DNA of 64,000 nt from Armatimonadota bacterium (GTDB taxonomy: Bacteria; Armatimonadota; Fimbriimonadia; Fimbriimonadales; Fimbriimonadaceae), in assembly GCA_016223145.1 (NCBI GenBank), contig JACRPN010000014.1, forward strand, positions 186,001 through 250,000. The letters run 5' to 3'. Numbering within the stretch: position 1 is the first letter of the stretch; the number at the start of each line of letters is the position of its first letter. Shown here piece by piece: positions 40,961-49,363 of the stretch. The translations under genes and the position numbers were made by a program. The notes under the pieces are model-generated. The model was given only the letters and a program-made list of their open reading frames with translations. It was not told where the DNA came from and did no database searches.

Positions 40961-40986
40961 CCATGCCAGGATTGCCCGCCTTGCAG

Positions 40987-40992
40987 CAAAAT
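40987..40992 (+). promoter_or_regulatory. -10 box of the second Gfo/Idh/MocA gene, leaderless type
   Basis: CAAAAT ends 7 nt before the ATG at 41000. It overlaps the earlier in-frame ATG at 40991, which argues for 41000 as the real start. Confidence 0.45.
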
Positions 40993-40999
40993 GACCATG

Positions 41000-41977
41000 A
41001 TGAAGACCATCCGCTGGGGCATTCTCGGTCCGGGATCCATTGCCAACCAATTCGCCGCGGGCATCCAACTCGCACCGAACGCCGTCTTGGGCGCCGCAGG
41101 CTCCCGAGACAAGGCCAAGGCCCAAGCTTTCTGCGACAAGTTCGGCGGCGGAACGGCACACGGCAGCTACGAGGCCCTGGTTGCCGACCCCGACGTGGAC
41201 GCCATCTATGTGGCAACCCCCCACGACTTCCATTGTGAGCACACCCTCCTGGCGCTCGAAGCGGGTAAGCCGGTGCTCTGCGAAAAGCCGGTCGCGATCA
41301 ACGCAGCACAGGCCCGAAAGATGGTCGCCAAAGCCGACGAGAAGGGCCTCTTCTTCATGGAGGGCATGTGGACCCGGTTCTTCCCCGTGATGGCGCGCTT
41401 GCGCGAGTGGGTAAGGGAAGGAAGGATCGGAAACGTGCTCACCATCACCGCCGACTTCGGTTTCCGGGCGTCCTTCAACCCCCAGAGCAGGCTCTTCGAC
41501 CCTGCCCGGGGGGGTGGCGCCTTGCTTGACGTGGGCATCTATCCGGTTTCCTTCGCCTCGATGCTGATGGGCAAGCCGGAACGCATCGCCAGCGCCATGG
41601 TCCCGGCCGAGAACGGCGTAGATGCCCAGTCCGCAGCGATCCTGATCAAAGGCCACACGATGGCGGTCCTCTACACGGCAGTGGAAGCTACAACCCCCTG
41701 GGAGGCCGTCGTCATCGGCGAAAAGGGGCGCATCACGGTCGCAACGCCCTTCTGGAAGCCCTCGATTGCGGTGCTCAAGGAAGGCGACAACGAGCCGGAG
41801 ATTTTCGAGTCTCCCTTTGAAGGTCCTGGATTCCAGTACGAAGTGGAAGAGGCCTCCAGGCTGATTGCCGAAGGCTGTACCCAGTCCGACATCATTCCCC
41901 ACACGGAGTCCATCTCGATCATGGAGACCCTGGACGCGATGCGCGCCCAGTGGGGCCTTCGCTATCCCATGGAATGA
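41000..41977 (+). CDS. Gfo/Idh/MocA-family oxidoreductase (second copy)
   Basis: Rossmann start IRWGILGPGSIANQFAAGIQ, conserved LCEKPVAINAAQARKMV and a GGGALLDVGIYPVSFA segment as in dimeric dihydrodiol/xylose-dehydrogenase-like members. I use the ATG at 41000 because a CAAAAT box precedes it by 7 nt; ATG at 40991 or 40997 is possible. The product is 325 aa. It is distinct from the dehydrogenase at 30027-31169 and stands alone between a repeat array and flagellin. The substrate is unknown. Confidence 0.9.
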   Translation: MKTIRWGILGPGSIANQFAAGIQLAPNAVLGAAGSRDKAKAQAFCDKFGGGTAHGSYEALVADPDVDAIYVATPHDFHCEHTLLALEAGKPVLCEKPVAINAAQARKMVAKADEKGLFFMEGMWTRFFPVMARLREWVREGRIGNVLTITADFGFRASFNPQSRLFDPARGGGALLDVGIYPVSFASMLMGKPERIASAMVPAENGVDAQSAAILIKGHTMAVLYTAVEATTPWEAVVIGEKGRITVATPFWKPSIAVLKEGDNEPEIFESPFEGPGFQYEVEEASRLIAEGCTQSDIIPHTESISIMETLDAMRAQWGLRYPME

Positions 41978-41997
41978 GGGTTCCCAAGCTGGAAACC

Positions 41998-42024
41998 TAA
42001 AGTTATTCCATGTCTTGCCAAGAA
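41998..42024 (+). promoter_or_regulatory. Sigma-28 (FliA) promoter of flagellin
   Basis: TAAAGTTA (41998-42005), 11 nt, then GCCAAGAA (42017-42024); the consensus is TAAAGTTT-N11-GCCGATAA. It lies 68 nt before the flagellin start, with no other promoter-like sequence between. Confidence 0.85.
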
Positions 42025-42091
42025 TCTCCCATGTAGATTTGCAGGATTTCTGTCCGCAGGGATGCGGGCGCCTGCCAGGGGAGATCGATCA

Positions 42092-43420
42092 GTGGCTCTG
42101 AGAATCAACTCGAACGTTTCGGCGATGAACGCCTTGCGCAACCTCCAGGGGACGCAGGACACCCTGGGTAGCGTAGTCGAAAGGCTGAGCACCGGCCTGA
42201 GGATCAATACGGCATCCGATGATCCCGCCGGCCTCATCATCAGCGAGAACATGCGCACCCAGCTCAAGGGCATCGAGCAGGCCATCCGCAACAGCCAGGA
42301 CGCGGTGAACATGTCGAAAACAGCCGAAGGAGCGCTCGACGAGGTTCAGCTTCTTCTGCGCAACATCCGAGCGCTCGCGGTGCACTCTGCCAATGCCGCA
42401 GTGGTCGATTCGGCGACTCTGCAGGCCAACCAGACCCAGATTCGCTCCACGATCGATTCCATCAACCGAATCGCCGAACACACCCAGTTCGGGCAGAAGA
42501 AGCTGCTCGACGGCTCTGCGGGCATACTCGCGAACATCACGTCGGTCGACGACGTGTCAAGCATCTTTGTGGGCGGCACCTTCGCCGGCGTCAACGGCCA
42601 TACGTTCTCAAGCAACGGCACCGAGACGCTCCAGCAGCTTGTCACCAAGATCAACGCCTTGGCCAGCACGACCGGCGTGACCGCCGCGATCACGGGTTCG
42701 GGACCGGTTTCGGTCCAGCTCACGCAGGTTGATTACGGCGCGCAGCACAGCATTCAATTCTTCGATGCTTCGAGCATCCTGCACACCAGCTCCAGCGCGA
42801 GCAGCACGGGCGTGGACGCTGTGTTCAACGTGGCGGTTACGACCGTCGCAGGAGTGACCACGGTGCCGTTCACGGGCGGCCGAGGTCCGGGTGAATCCGG
42901 TCTGAAGCTGATGGATAACTACGGAAACACCATCCAGGTGACCGAAGGCGGCAACGCTTCGATGACTTCGGCAACCAACGTCGGCCAGGTCACGGCGGGC
43001 TCTGTGCGGTTCCAAATTGGAGGCAACTCCAACCAAGCGGCACAGTTCTCTATGCCTGTGGTCTTTGCGAACCGGCTCGGAACGAGCGCAGTAACCGGGA
43101 TGTCCTTGGCAGATCTCGACGTCACGACCCAATCGGGCGCCCAGAACGCAATGCGCATCATCGACGACGCGATCGAGCAGCTTTCGCAGCTTCGAGGCAG
43201 CCTGGGCTCGTTCCAAAAGAACTTCCTGGAGTCGAACATCCGCTCGCTCAGCGTGGCCCAAGAGAACATGACCTCCTCAGAGAGCCAAGTCCGCGACGCC
43301 GACATGGCCGAGGAGATCACAGCCATGACCAGGCTCCAGATCCTGAATCAGAGCGGCATGGCCGTCCTGGCCCAGGCAAACCAAATGCCGAAGGGAGTCC
43401 TGCAATTGCTGCAGGGATAG
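42092..43420 (+). CDS. fliC: Flagellin
   Basis: Structural subunit of the flagellar filament, secreted by the flagellar export apparatus. The D0/D1 N-terminus VALRINSNVSAMNALRNLQG and SDDPAGLIISENMRTQLKG, and the C-terminus LGSFQKNFLESNIRSLS plus MTRLQILNQSGMAVLAQANQ, are classic. The central region (about 165-340) is a variable D2-like insert rich in Ser/Thr/Gly/Val. The start is GTG at 42092 with GGGGAG about 8 nt upstream; ORF extension to 42062 is not needed. It is 442 aa. No other flagellar gene is in the window. A terminator lies at 43658. Confidence 0.97.
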   Translation: MALRINSNVSAMNALRNLQGTQDTLGSVVERLSTGLRINTASDDPAGLIISENMRTQLKGIEQAIRNSQDAVNMSKTAEGALDEVQLLLRNIRALAVHSANAAVVDSATLQANQTQIRSTIDSINRIAEHTQFGQKKLLDGSAGILANITSVDDVSSIFVGGTFAGVNGHTFSSNGTETLQQLVTKINALASTTGVTAAITGSGPVSVQLTQVDYGAQHSIQFFDASSILHTSSSASSTGVDAVFNVAVTTVAGVTTVPFTGGRGPGESGLKLMDNYGNTIQVTEGGNASMTSATNVGQVTAGSVRFQIGGNSNQAAQFSMPVVFANRLGTSAVTGMSLADLDVTTQSGAQNAMRIIDDAIEQLSQLRGSLGSFQKNFLESNIRSLSVAQENMTSSESQVRDADMAEEITAMTRLQILNQSGMAVLAQANQMPKGVLQLLQG

Positions 43421-43657
43421 GAAAGAGGATTGATGAGATGAAGGGATGAAGGACTCGTAGCCGCAGGTTCCGTGCCTGCGCGAGATAAATGGACTGGTAG
43501 CCGCAGGTTCCGTGCCTGCGCGTGAACGAGAAACAAACGCATCTACGCACCTACGAACCTACCAACCTACCAACCTACGAACCTACGAAACGACTTACGC
43601 ACTGACGCAACCGCACATCCCCGCGATAGACGGGGTGGCAACTCCTCCTTCTCGGTG
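43421..43657. repeat. Repeat cluster downstream of flagellin
   Basis: GATGAAGG units (43431-43452), two copies of the 24-nt CGCAGG hairpin (43457-43480 and 43497-43520, both preceded by GGACT), and about six CTACGAAC/CTACCAAC units (43541-43591). No gene. It is transcribed between fliC and its terminator, so it would form the 3' UTR of the flagellin mRNA. Confidence 0.85.
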
Positions 43658-43687
43658 GCCCCGCTTCACACAGCGGGGCTTTTTTTT
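43658..43687 (+). terminator. Intrinsic terminator downstream of flagellin
   Basis: GCCCCGCT-TCACAC-AGCGGGGC (8-bp stem) followed by eight T residues. It ends the flagellin unit about 240 nt after the stop codon. Confidence 0.92.
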
Positions 43688-43803
43688 GTTGGGAGCAGGA
43701 AGCGCATGAGGGCACAGTGCGGTGGCCGATTCTCCATCTTCGAGGACCGAAGGAGTTAACGCGCGCGGTCTCTTGCTCCAAGTCCGCCGGCTTTCTGCTG
43801 GTT

Positions 43804-44409
43804 TCACACCAAGGTCATCGTCTCAGCCGGGCACTCCACCATCTCGTAGGGCAGCACGGTGGTCACTCGGACAATGAAGTCATGAAACTCCTGCATGAAA
43901 TTCCTTAGGAACGCCTCGGTCGATGGGTTCGAAACTTCGCCTTCGGCAGTGATGAGGTCTGGCGTAAAGGTGATGTAGGCCTCGGGCGAGTTCATTTGCG
44001 GTGAATTGAGGAAGCTCAGAACGCTGCGAAGGCTCTGCTGTGCAACGGCGGTGCCGATGGAGCCTGGAGAAGCCCCAATCACGGCTGAGGGCTTCTTGGC
44101 GAAGGAGTTCGTTCCCCACGGCCGGCTGGCCCAATCGATCGCATTCTTCAGTGCGCCCGGGATAGAGCGGTTGTATTCCGGCGTGACAAAGAGTATTGCG
44201 TGGGCCTTGCCGACGGCATCTTTGAGAGCCCTGGCTTCGGGCGGAAATGCGCTATCGAAATCGCTGCTGTAGAGGGGGAGATCTCTGATTTGAATCTCCT
44301 CGAATTCCAGGCCCTGTGGAGCCAGGTTGATCAGCGCTCCCGCAAGTCTTCGATTGATCGAGTTCGAGGCGAGGCTGCCGACGAAGTAGCCCACTTTGTA
44401 TGTCGTCAT
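43804..44409 (-). CDS. NADPH-dependent FMN reductase
   Basis: Flavodoxin-like quinone/chromate-reductase family member. The FMN-phosphate loop VGSLASNSINRRLAGAL and the signature LFVTPEYNRSIPGALKNAID are exact. ATG at 44409 is selected by GGAAGGAG about 9 nt upstream (an in-frame extension to 44463 is not needed), giving 201 aa (MTTYKVGYFVGS). It is cytosolic and probably detoxifies quinones or regenerates FMNH2. It stands alone, convergent with flagellin. Confidence 0.93.
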   Translation of the reverse strand: MTTYKVGYFVGSLASNSINRRLAGALINLAPQGLEFEEIQIRDLPLYSSDFDSAFPPEARALKDAVGKAHAILFVTPEYNRSIPGALKNAIDWASRPWGTNSFAKKPSAVIGASPGSIGTAVAQQSLRSVLSFLNSPQMNSPEAYITFTPDLITAEGEVSNPSTEAFLRNFMQEFHDFIVRVTTVLPYEMVECPAETMTLV

Positions 44410-44564
44410 TCTTTGTTCTCCTTCCTGCACATTCTCTATGACGCCGGACCAAGCCTCATCCATACCCGGCCCTCGGTCTGGTCCGGTCGCAGACTCGTCA
44501 TGTGGGGCTTCTCTCGGGCGAGCGTGTCGCCCGCCCGAGAGCCATAAGGTAGGGCCTGATGGGA

Positions 44565-45317
44565 TCAGGCTTTTCTGGCAGTGCGCTTTCGGCGCAAAAC
44601 AACCAAGCCTACGGTTGCCCCGAGTGCAAGGATGCTTGCGGGCTCCGGTACGGGACCGAATTGTGCTGATAGCAGGTCGTTGTTGTCGTTCTGGCCACCG
44701 GTTGAAGACCCAAATCCTACGAACGCCTTACCTGATGTAAAGGCGACGGTGGAGCTTGCGTCGTAGTTTGTCTGTAGCACAGTGGCGCCGTCGAGAGTTA
44801 CATTCCAGTCGTGCGTAACGCCATCGTATCGGATGTGCGCTGCCCAAGGCTGATCGCGGGATATCCCGCTGAAGTTGTGGTTGGATATAGTGGTCTTCAC
44901 GCCATTGGCGTCCGTCGCCCAGAGAGCCACTTCATTCCAGAAACTCCTGAAGACGACAGCGACGGTATTGGGGATTCCCACGACCGACATGTTGCCGCCG
45001 TCCATACCCATCTGGTTGGAATCGATATTCTGGAATGCAAAGGCAATTCCATCCGCGCCGTTGCTGAACGTACCGTCGAACGACCGGAACACAAAGTCGG
45101 CCGTGAATCCACCTTCAACGTCTTGGGGTGTGGTTACCCAGGCGTTACCCGCCTTGTTGTTTTCTGTCGGCGTCAGTCGAATCATGTTGCTGAACTGCAC
45201 AGCAGAGCCCACAAGGTTCAGGCCGGCTGTGGATGAGAAATCGGTGAATGTGAAGCTGGCATGGGCCGCGGTGGCGCAGGCCAACACGGCCAGCGATGCG
45301 TAGCGTTTGGTATACAT
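44565..45317 (-). CDS. Lectin-like PEP-CTERM surface protein
   Basis: Start ATG at 45317 with GAGGAGG 7 nt upstream; signal peptide MYTKRYASLAVLACATAAHA. The body (about 25-215) resembles a legume-lectin-like beta-sandwich: GGFTADFVFRSFDGTFSNGA, DGIAFAFQN and a W-rich centre. The C-terminus VPEPASILALGATVGLVVLR is a PEP-CTERM sorting signal with Arg/Lys tail, so an exosortase should cut and attach it. No exosortase is in the window. It is the first of several surface genes in this segment. Length 250 aa. Confidence 0.9.
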   Translation of the reverse strand: MYTKRYASLAVLACATAAHASFTFTDFSSTAGLNLVGSAVQFSNMIRLTPTENNKAGNAWVTTPQDVEGGFTADFVFRSFDGTFSNGADGIAFAFQNIDSNQMGMDGGNMSVVGIPNTVAVVFRSFWNEVALWATDANGVKTTISNHNFSGISRDQPWAAHIRYDGVTHDWNVTLDGATVLQTNYDASSTVAFTSGKAFVGFGSSTGGQNDNNDLLSAQFGPVPEPASILALGATVGLVVLRRKRTARKA

Positions 45318-45530
45318 TGGGATCCTCCTCGGAAACAAATCAATCATTGGAGTCGGGTCGCGCCAAGGGCGAACAGAAGCTGACGGTTGGCAATCCGGCA
45401 GGGCCAGTCCGAGGCCTGAAAGGAGCGATCCCCACAAGCCTCAATCACGGGCAGTCTTCTAAAAGCACGCCACCACGGCACATCGGGTCGAGGGTCACCG
45501 CGGCCAGTGCGATGACCCAGGGACTGGAAA

Positions 45531-46022
45531 CTATCTCGACATCAGCACTTCGCTAACACCATGCAAGATGCCGTTACTGGTGTGGATGTTCGTGATTGTA
45601 AAGCTCGCGTTGCCGACCAATCCATGCCCATTCACGTTGCGGGTGTAGAGGTGGCCACCGTCCACTGCCGGCAGACTGCGGGCGCGAACGGCTTGCTCCG
45701 CCGACCAACTGCCTCGAACGATGTGGTGCAGCAAGAACTGCCTGAGCCGCGACTTGTTGCCGTGAATCTGCTCCAGCAGACCTTCTGGCATCGCCCTGAA
45801 CGCGTCGTCAGTGGGCGCAAATACCGTGAACGGTCCGCCGTCCTTGAGTGTAAACGTCAGATCGGCGTCCCGAACCAGCATAAGAAAGGTATCGAACTGG
45901 TGAACCGACATCACGGTGTCGATGAGGTCGCGGCTCGAATTCGATTGTGTTTTGGGGGCCGTAGCTCCCAGCACAGCGCAAGCGAGTGCTGCGCCAATAA
46001 GAAGGCTCTTAAGGCTGTACAT
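45531..46022 (-). CDS. Secreted fasciclin-domain protein
   Basis: Signal peptide MYSLKSLLIGAALACAVLGA, then one fasciclin (FAS1) domain: DADLTFTLKDGGPFTVFAPTDD (motif H1), LRQFLLHHIVRG and NGILHGVSEVLM (H2-like, with ILHGV in place of IxVIDxVL). It is 163 aa. Adhesion or extracellular matrix role. A clear AAGGAG site 9 nt before the ATG fixes the start. It lies between the lectin-like and collagen-like genes on the same strand. Confidence 0.92.
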   Translation of the reverse strand: MYSLKSLLIGAALACAVLGATAPKTQSNSSRDLIDTVMSVHQFDTFLMLVRDADLTFTLKDGGPFTVFAPTDDAFRAMPEGLLEQIHGNKSRLRQFLLHHIVRGSWSAEQAVRARSLPAVDGGHLYTRNVNGHGLVGNASFTITNIHTSNGILHGVSEVLMSR

Positions 46023-46085
46023 TTTCGATTCTCCTTGGCATCCGCCAAGAGTCGTCAGGAGAGTGGGATCAGCTGGCGAGGCAAA

Positions 46086-46406
46086 CTAGTTGCCGCCCGT
46101 TGTCCCGCCTCCAGTGGTTCCGCCGCCGGAAGAACCGGCTGCGCCGGCTGCTCCGGCTGAACCCGCAGCACCGGAAGCTCCCTGGCTTCCCTGTGATCCT
46201 GTTGCGCCCTGAGCACCGGTTGCACCGGGTGCGCCGGCTGGGCCGGCAGGCCCCGGGGCGACAATAACGTTGTCTCGCGCGGGTGGTGACTGCTGTGGCG
46301 CCCACACGGCGAAATAGAGAATGGTGGCTGCTACGGCGATGCCGATCAGAACGAGAACAACGGCAGTCAGCGAGCGGGAATCTGCTCGATCTTCTGCGTA
46401 GGACAT
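46086..46406 (-). CDS. Membrane-anchored collagen-like protein
   Basis: One N-terminal helix (LTAVVLVLIGIAVAATILYF) after a charged start, then about 20 Gly-X-Y triplets (GPAGPAGAPGATGAQGATGS and on) and a Gly/Thr tail. It is a short bacterial collagen-like stalk of 106 aa with no head domain. GGAGG lies 7-8 nt before the ATG. It precedes the fasciclin gene by 63 nt. A triple helix protruding from the membrane is expected. The DNA is itself repetitive, so copy number may vary between strains. Confidence 0.85.
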   Translation of the reverse strand: MSYAEDRADSRSLTAVVLVLIGIAVAATILYFAVWAPQQSPPARDNVIVAPGPAGPAGAPGATGAQGATGSQGSQGASGAAGSAGAAGAAGSSGGGTTGGGTTGGN

Positions 46407-46666
46407 GAGTTACCTCCAAAGGGGTCCGATTGCCCATCCGGAGCGATAGTCGGTCTCTATTGCCTAGCGCTCAAACCACGATGGAGCCTTCAAACGGCCT
46501 GGATACATGTTCATTCTCCAGGAATTGCCGGTCTTGTCACAAGTCCGGCAATCGCTGTCCGTGAAAGGAAGGACGGCCTTGTTGGGACAGTTGCGGCCAA
46601 GAAGTTTGGGCCACAGGATAGGATGCATTTGTGATCGCCTAGCCCTCTTCGTTCTTGGCCTCTTGC

Positions 46667-47563
46667 CTACGCAGTATCCGGCAACGAAAGCTCCAGGAGC
46701 TTCGGCATAGAAGGTGCGGCTCCGTGCCGAGTGACCGAGATGGCGGCTGTATGGTTTGCGAAATGAGCCGCCGCTCGCAACGGTTCACCTAGAACGAGCC
46801 TTGAGGCAAGGGCGCCAACGAAGCAGTCGCCAGCGCCAGTGCTATCCACGGCCGTTACCTTTTCGCCGGGTACCTTGAAATCGCCTTGCGGACCTGAGCA
46901 TGCTGCTCCGGCGGCGCCCAAAGTGACGATCACGGCCTGCTCGGGTCTCTTCCTCAGTCGCGCGGCGGCCTGAATGGGTGATAAAGCAGAGCCTGCGCCG
47001 AGGTAGTACGCCGCTTCCGTCTCATTGAGCACCAGGACATCGGGCAGATCCAGGAAGTCGAGCGGCACGGCCGGCGCCGGCGAGAGGATCGTCTTCGCTC
47101 CAGCCTCCCGGCCTCGCTGTAGGAAGGCGCGAATCGTCGGCAACGGAATCTCGAGGACAGTGGCCAATACGTCGCCCGAACCGAAGTCGGGGCACGCGGC
47201 CTCTTCAGGCGTCAGCAAACCGTTCGCGCCAGGAATCACTACGATCGAGTTCTCGCCGGACTCCGCCACACCGATGATGGCCGTGCCGGTACCCGCTGCC
47301 TCTGAACGTGAAACATGGCGCAAATCGACCCCCTCAGAGGCGGCAAAGGCGGAGAGCTGCTCGCCGAAGGCGTCCTTTCCCAGCTTGCCGATCATCCGCA
47401 CATCGGCTCCCAGCCTCGCCGCCGCGACGGCGGGATTCAGGCCCTTTCCTCCCGGGAAGAAGCCAACGCGATGGCCCGTGATCGTTTCACCTGGCAAGGG
47501 CAGACGCGGCGCGAACGCCACCACGTCCATATTCATGCTCCCCGCGACGTAGACGATGCCCAT
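46667..47563 (-). CDS. Ribokinase / PfkB-family kinase
   Basis: ATP-dependent kinase of ribose or a related sugar. The N-terminal GSMNMDVVAFAPRLPLPGET and Gly-rich FFPGGKGLNPAVAAARLGAD are ribokinase-specific, and the catalytic signature DSTGAGDCFVGALAS is intact. Length 298 aa is exact for RbsK. TAATCT lies 6 nt before the ATG. It is divergent from the FeS-NrfD gene, 89 nt away. No ribose ABC genes are nearby. Confidence 0.9.
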   Translation of the reverse strand: MGIVYVAGSMNMDVVAFAPRLPLPGETITGHRVGFFPGGKGLNPAVAAARLGADVRMIGKLGKDAFGEQLSAFAASEGVDLRHVSRSEAAGTGTAIIGVAESGENSIVVIPGANGLLTPEEAACPDFGSGDVLATVLEIPLPTIRAFLQRGREAGAKTILSPAPAVPLDFLDLPDVLVLNETEAAYYLGAGSALSPIQAAARLRKRPEQAVIVTLGAAGAACSGPQGDFKVPGEKVTAVDSTGAGDCFVGALASRLVLGEPLRAAAHFANHTAAISVTRHGAAPSMPKLLELSLPDTA

Positions 47564-47569
47564 GAGTCG

Positions 47570-47575
47570 AGATTA
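47570..47575 (-). promoter_or_regulatory. -10 box of the ribokinase gene, leaderless type
   Basis: TAATCT on the minus strand, 6 nt before the ATG at 47563. Confidence 0.6.
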
Positions 47576-47635
47576 GCCCATCGGCTTCTTTTGACACTTC
47601 CGGAACTGGCACCTCGTGGGAAGCGCCCCGCGACG

Positions 47636-47641
47636 TATACT
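47636..47641 (+). promoter_or_regulatory. Candidate -10 box (TATACT) of the FeS-NrfD gene
   Basis: TATACT ends 11 nt before the GTG start at 47653; the spacing is longer than in the leaderless genes. A TTGACA at 47591 is too far away to be its -35. Confidence 0.4.
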
Positions 47642-47652
47642 CCGTCCTTACC

Positions 47653-49257
47653 GTGCAGTACGGATTCGTCATCGACCAGGACAAGTGCATCGGCTGCCAT
47701 GCCTGCACCACCGCCTGCAAGCAGGAGAACGGGGTGCCCCTCGGCAGCTTCCGCACCTGGGTCAAGTACGTCGAGAAGGGCACGTACCCTCAGGTCAAAC
47801 GGCACTTTCTGGTCCAGCGCTGCAACCAGTGCAGCAAGCCGCCCTGTGTGGACATCTGCCCGGTGGGCGCGCTCTCCAAGCGCGGCGACGGCATCGTTGA
47901 TGTGGATCGCGACGCCTGCATCGGATGCCGCGCCTGCATGCAGGCTTGCCCGTATGACGCGCTCTATTTGAACGAAGACCTCGGCGCGGTGGAGAAGTGC
48001 CACTTCTGCGCGCATCGGGTCGAAGTTGGCCTTGCGCCCGCCTGTGTCAATGTCTGCCCGGTGGGAGCGATCATCCCTGGCGACTTCCACGATCCCGAAT
48101 CCAGGGTCTCGCTCATCCGCCGCGAGTCGATGCTTCGCGCAAGGCGCGTCGAGCAGAAAACCGGGCCCAACGTCTGGTACATCGGTGCGGACTCGGCCAC
48201 GCTCGAACCGGGGGAAGCCACGCCAGAGGAGATGTTTCTCTGGAGCGACCGGCCCGGCTGGAAGCCGGAGGTCGTGGACGAGGCACAAGGTCCGAGGTCC
48301 GAGGTCCGAGGGGGATCGGTATCTGTTGAAGGGATGATGGGATTAAGGGATGAGGGTTCAAGCTCCCTACTTTCAGGTCCATCTTCCCAGAGCCCCAGAC
48401 CTCGGACCTCGGACCTCGGACCTTCAACCGGCTCCCTCGAGGCCCTCAACGCCGAGCACAAGATCGAATGGGGCTGGCCCGTCGCGCTATATCTGGTGAC
48501 CAAAGGTATCGCCGGCGGTGTGGCGATGGTTGCGCCGTTCTTGTCGCTATTCGGTCTGGATCAAGGCATGCCGTGGTGGTTTCCTGAAGCGACGTCGCTG
48601 GCGTTCGTGCTGGTGACCGTCGCGCTGCTCATCGAGGACCTTAAGAAGCCGAAGCACTTCTACAAGCTGTTCACGAGGCCAAACTGGAAGAGCTGGCTGG
48701 TCAAGGGTGGGATCGTGCTCACGGCGTTTGGGGGTGTTTCTGCGCTGATCTTGGCGGCGGGCCTGTTCGGTCAGACAGCTCCGACGGGTCTGACAGAGAG
48801 CTTGAGGTGGCTGAACGCCCTCCTGGGCGCGGCAACCGCGGGCTACACGGCGTTTCTTTTCGCTCAGTGCAAAGGGAGAGACCTCTGGGAGAGCCGCATG
48901 CTGCTGCCGCACCTGTTGATCCAAGCCTGGTTCTGCGGGGTGGTTGTGTTGATGCCTTTTGCGTCCTCAGACCTTTGGCCGATTGTGCTTCTAATGGCTC
49001 CGCTGGCGATGCACTTTGGGTTCGTTCACCACGATTTGCACCGGACGGATACGAACAATGCGCGCCAGGCCTCACGGTATCTGGCAACGGCGCGAATCGG
49101 GGCCGGCACAGCAATGGCTGCCTCGGCGATGCTGCTGGTGGTGGGGGTCATGGTCGGATTTCTCGCGCCGGCAGTGGCGTTTGTTCCGGTACTGATCGGT
49201 CTGTTTCTCTATGAGCAAGCATATGTCCGCGCGGGTCAATTGCCGCCCCTGTCGTAG
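47653..49257 (+). CDS. Fused 4Fe-4S electron-transfer and NrfD-type membrane subunit
   Basis: The N-terminal ~200 residues are a PsrB/DmsB-type subunit with four 4Fe-4S motifs: CIGCHACTTAC, CNQCSKPPCVDIC, CIGCRACMQAC and CHFCAHRVEVGLAPACVNVC. The C-terminal ~270 residues are NrfD/PsrC-like, with about eight helices (WPVALYLVTKGIAGGVAMVA near its start). Separate subunits in most organisms are joined here by a linker of about 60 residues (EAQGPRSEVRGGSVSVEGM onward) encoded by a DNA hairpin with perfect 24-nt arms. It probably passes electrons between quinone and the Mo subunit at 51601. GTG start; 534 aa; no Tat signal. Confidence 0.9.
   Translation: MQYGFVIDQDKCIGCHACTTACKQENGVPLGSFRTWVKYVEKGTYPQVKRHFLVQRCNQCSKPPCVDICPVGALSKRGDGIVDVDRDACIGCRACMQACPYDALYLNEDLGAVEKCHFCAHRVEVGLAPACVNVCPVGAIIPGDFHDPESRVSLIRRESMLRARRVEQKTGPNVWYIGADSATLEPGEATPEEMFLWSDRPGWKPEVVDEAQGPRSEVRGGSVSVEGMMGLRDEGSSSLLSGPSSQSPRPRTSDLGPSTGSLEALNAEHKIEWGWPVALYLVTKGIAGGVAMVAPFLSLFGLDQGMPWWFPEATSLAFVLVTVALLIEDLKKPKHFYKLFTRPNWKSWLVKGGIVLTAFGGVSALILAAGLFGQTAPTGLTESLRWLNALLGAATAGYTAFLFAQCKGRDLWESRMLLPHLLIQAWFCGVVVLMPFASSDLWPIVLLMAPLAMHFGFVHHDLHRTDTNNARQASRYLATARIGAGTAMAASAMLLVVGVMVGFLAPAVAFVPVLIGLFLYEQAYVRAGQLPPLS
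48287..48424 (+). repeat. Perfect inverted-repeat element inside the FeS-NrfD gene
   Basis: The left arm (48287-48310) is AAGGTCCGAGGTCCGAGGTC plus CGAG; the right arm (48401-48424) is its exact 24-nt reverse complement. Between them lie GAAGGGATGATGGGATTAAG-type units known from intergenic arrays. The insertion is in frame and encodes the linker between the two protein domains. Confidence 0.9.
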
Positions 49258-49363
49258 TGCTGGAGCGCCGCGTTCGCGGGAGCCTATGGAGCGCCCTTTG
49301 AGTGACAATCCCGTCCTCCGTCTGAACCCGCGGGTTCATCGCAAGGCAAGCGAACTAAGCCCG

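Noticed and set aside
45318-45430. Sigma-54 promoter before the PEP-CTERM gene
   Set aside because: A GG...GC pair is visible on the minus strand (TGGCCCTGCCGGATTGCC), but the spacing is 12 nt instead of the required 10.
46507-46710. 67-codon plus-strand frame upstream of the ribokinase end
   Set aside because: It overlaps the 3' end of the ribokinase gene, lacks a ribosome site and has no recognisable features.
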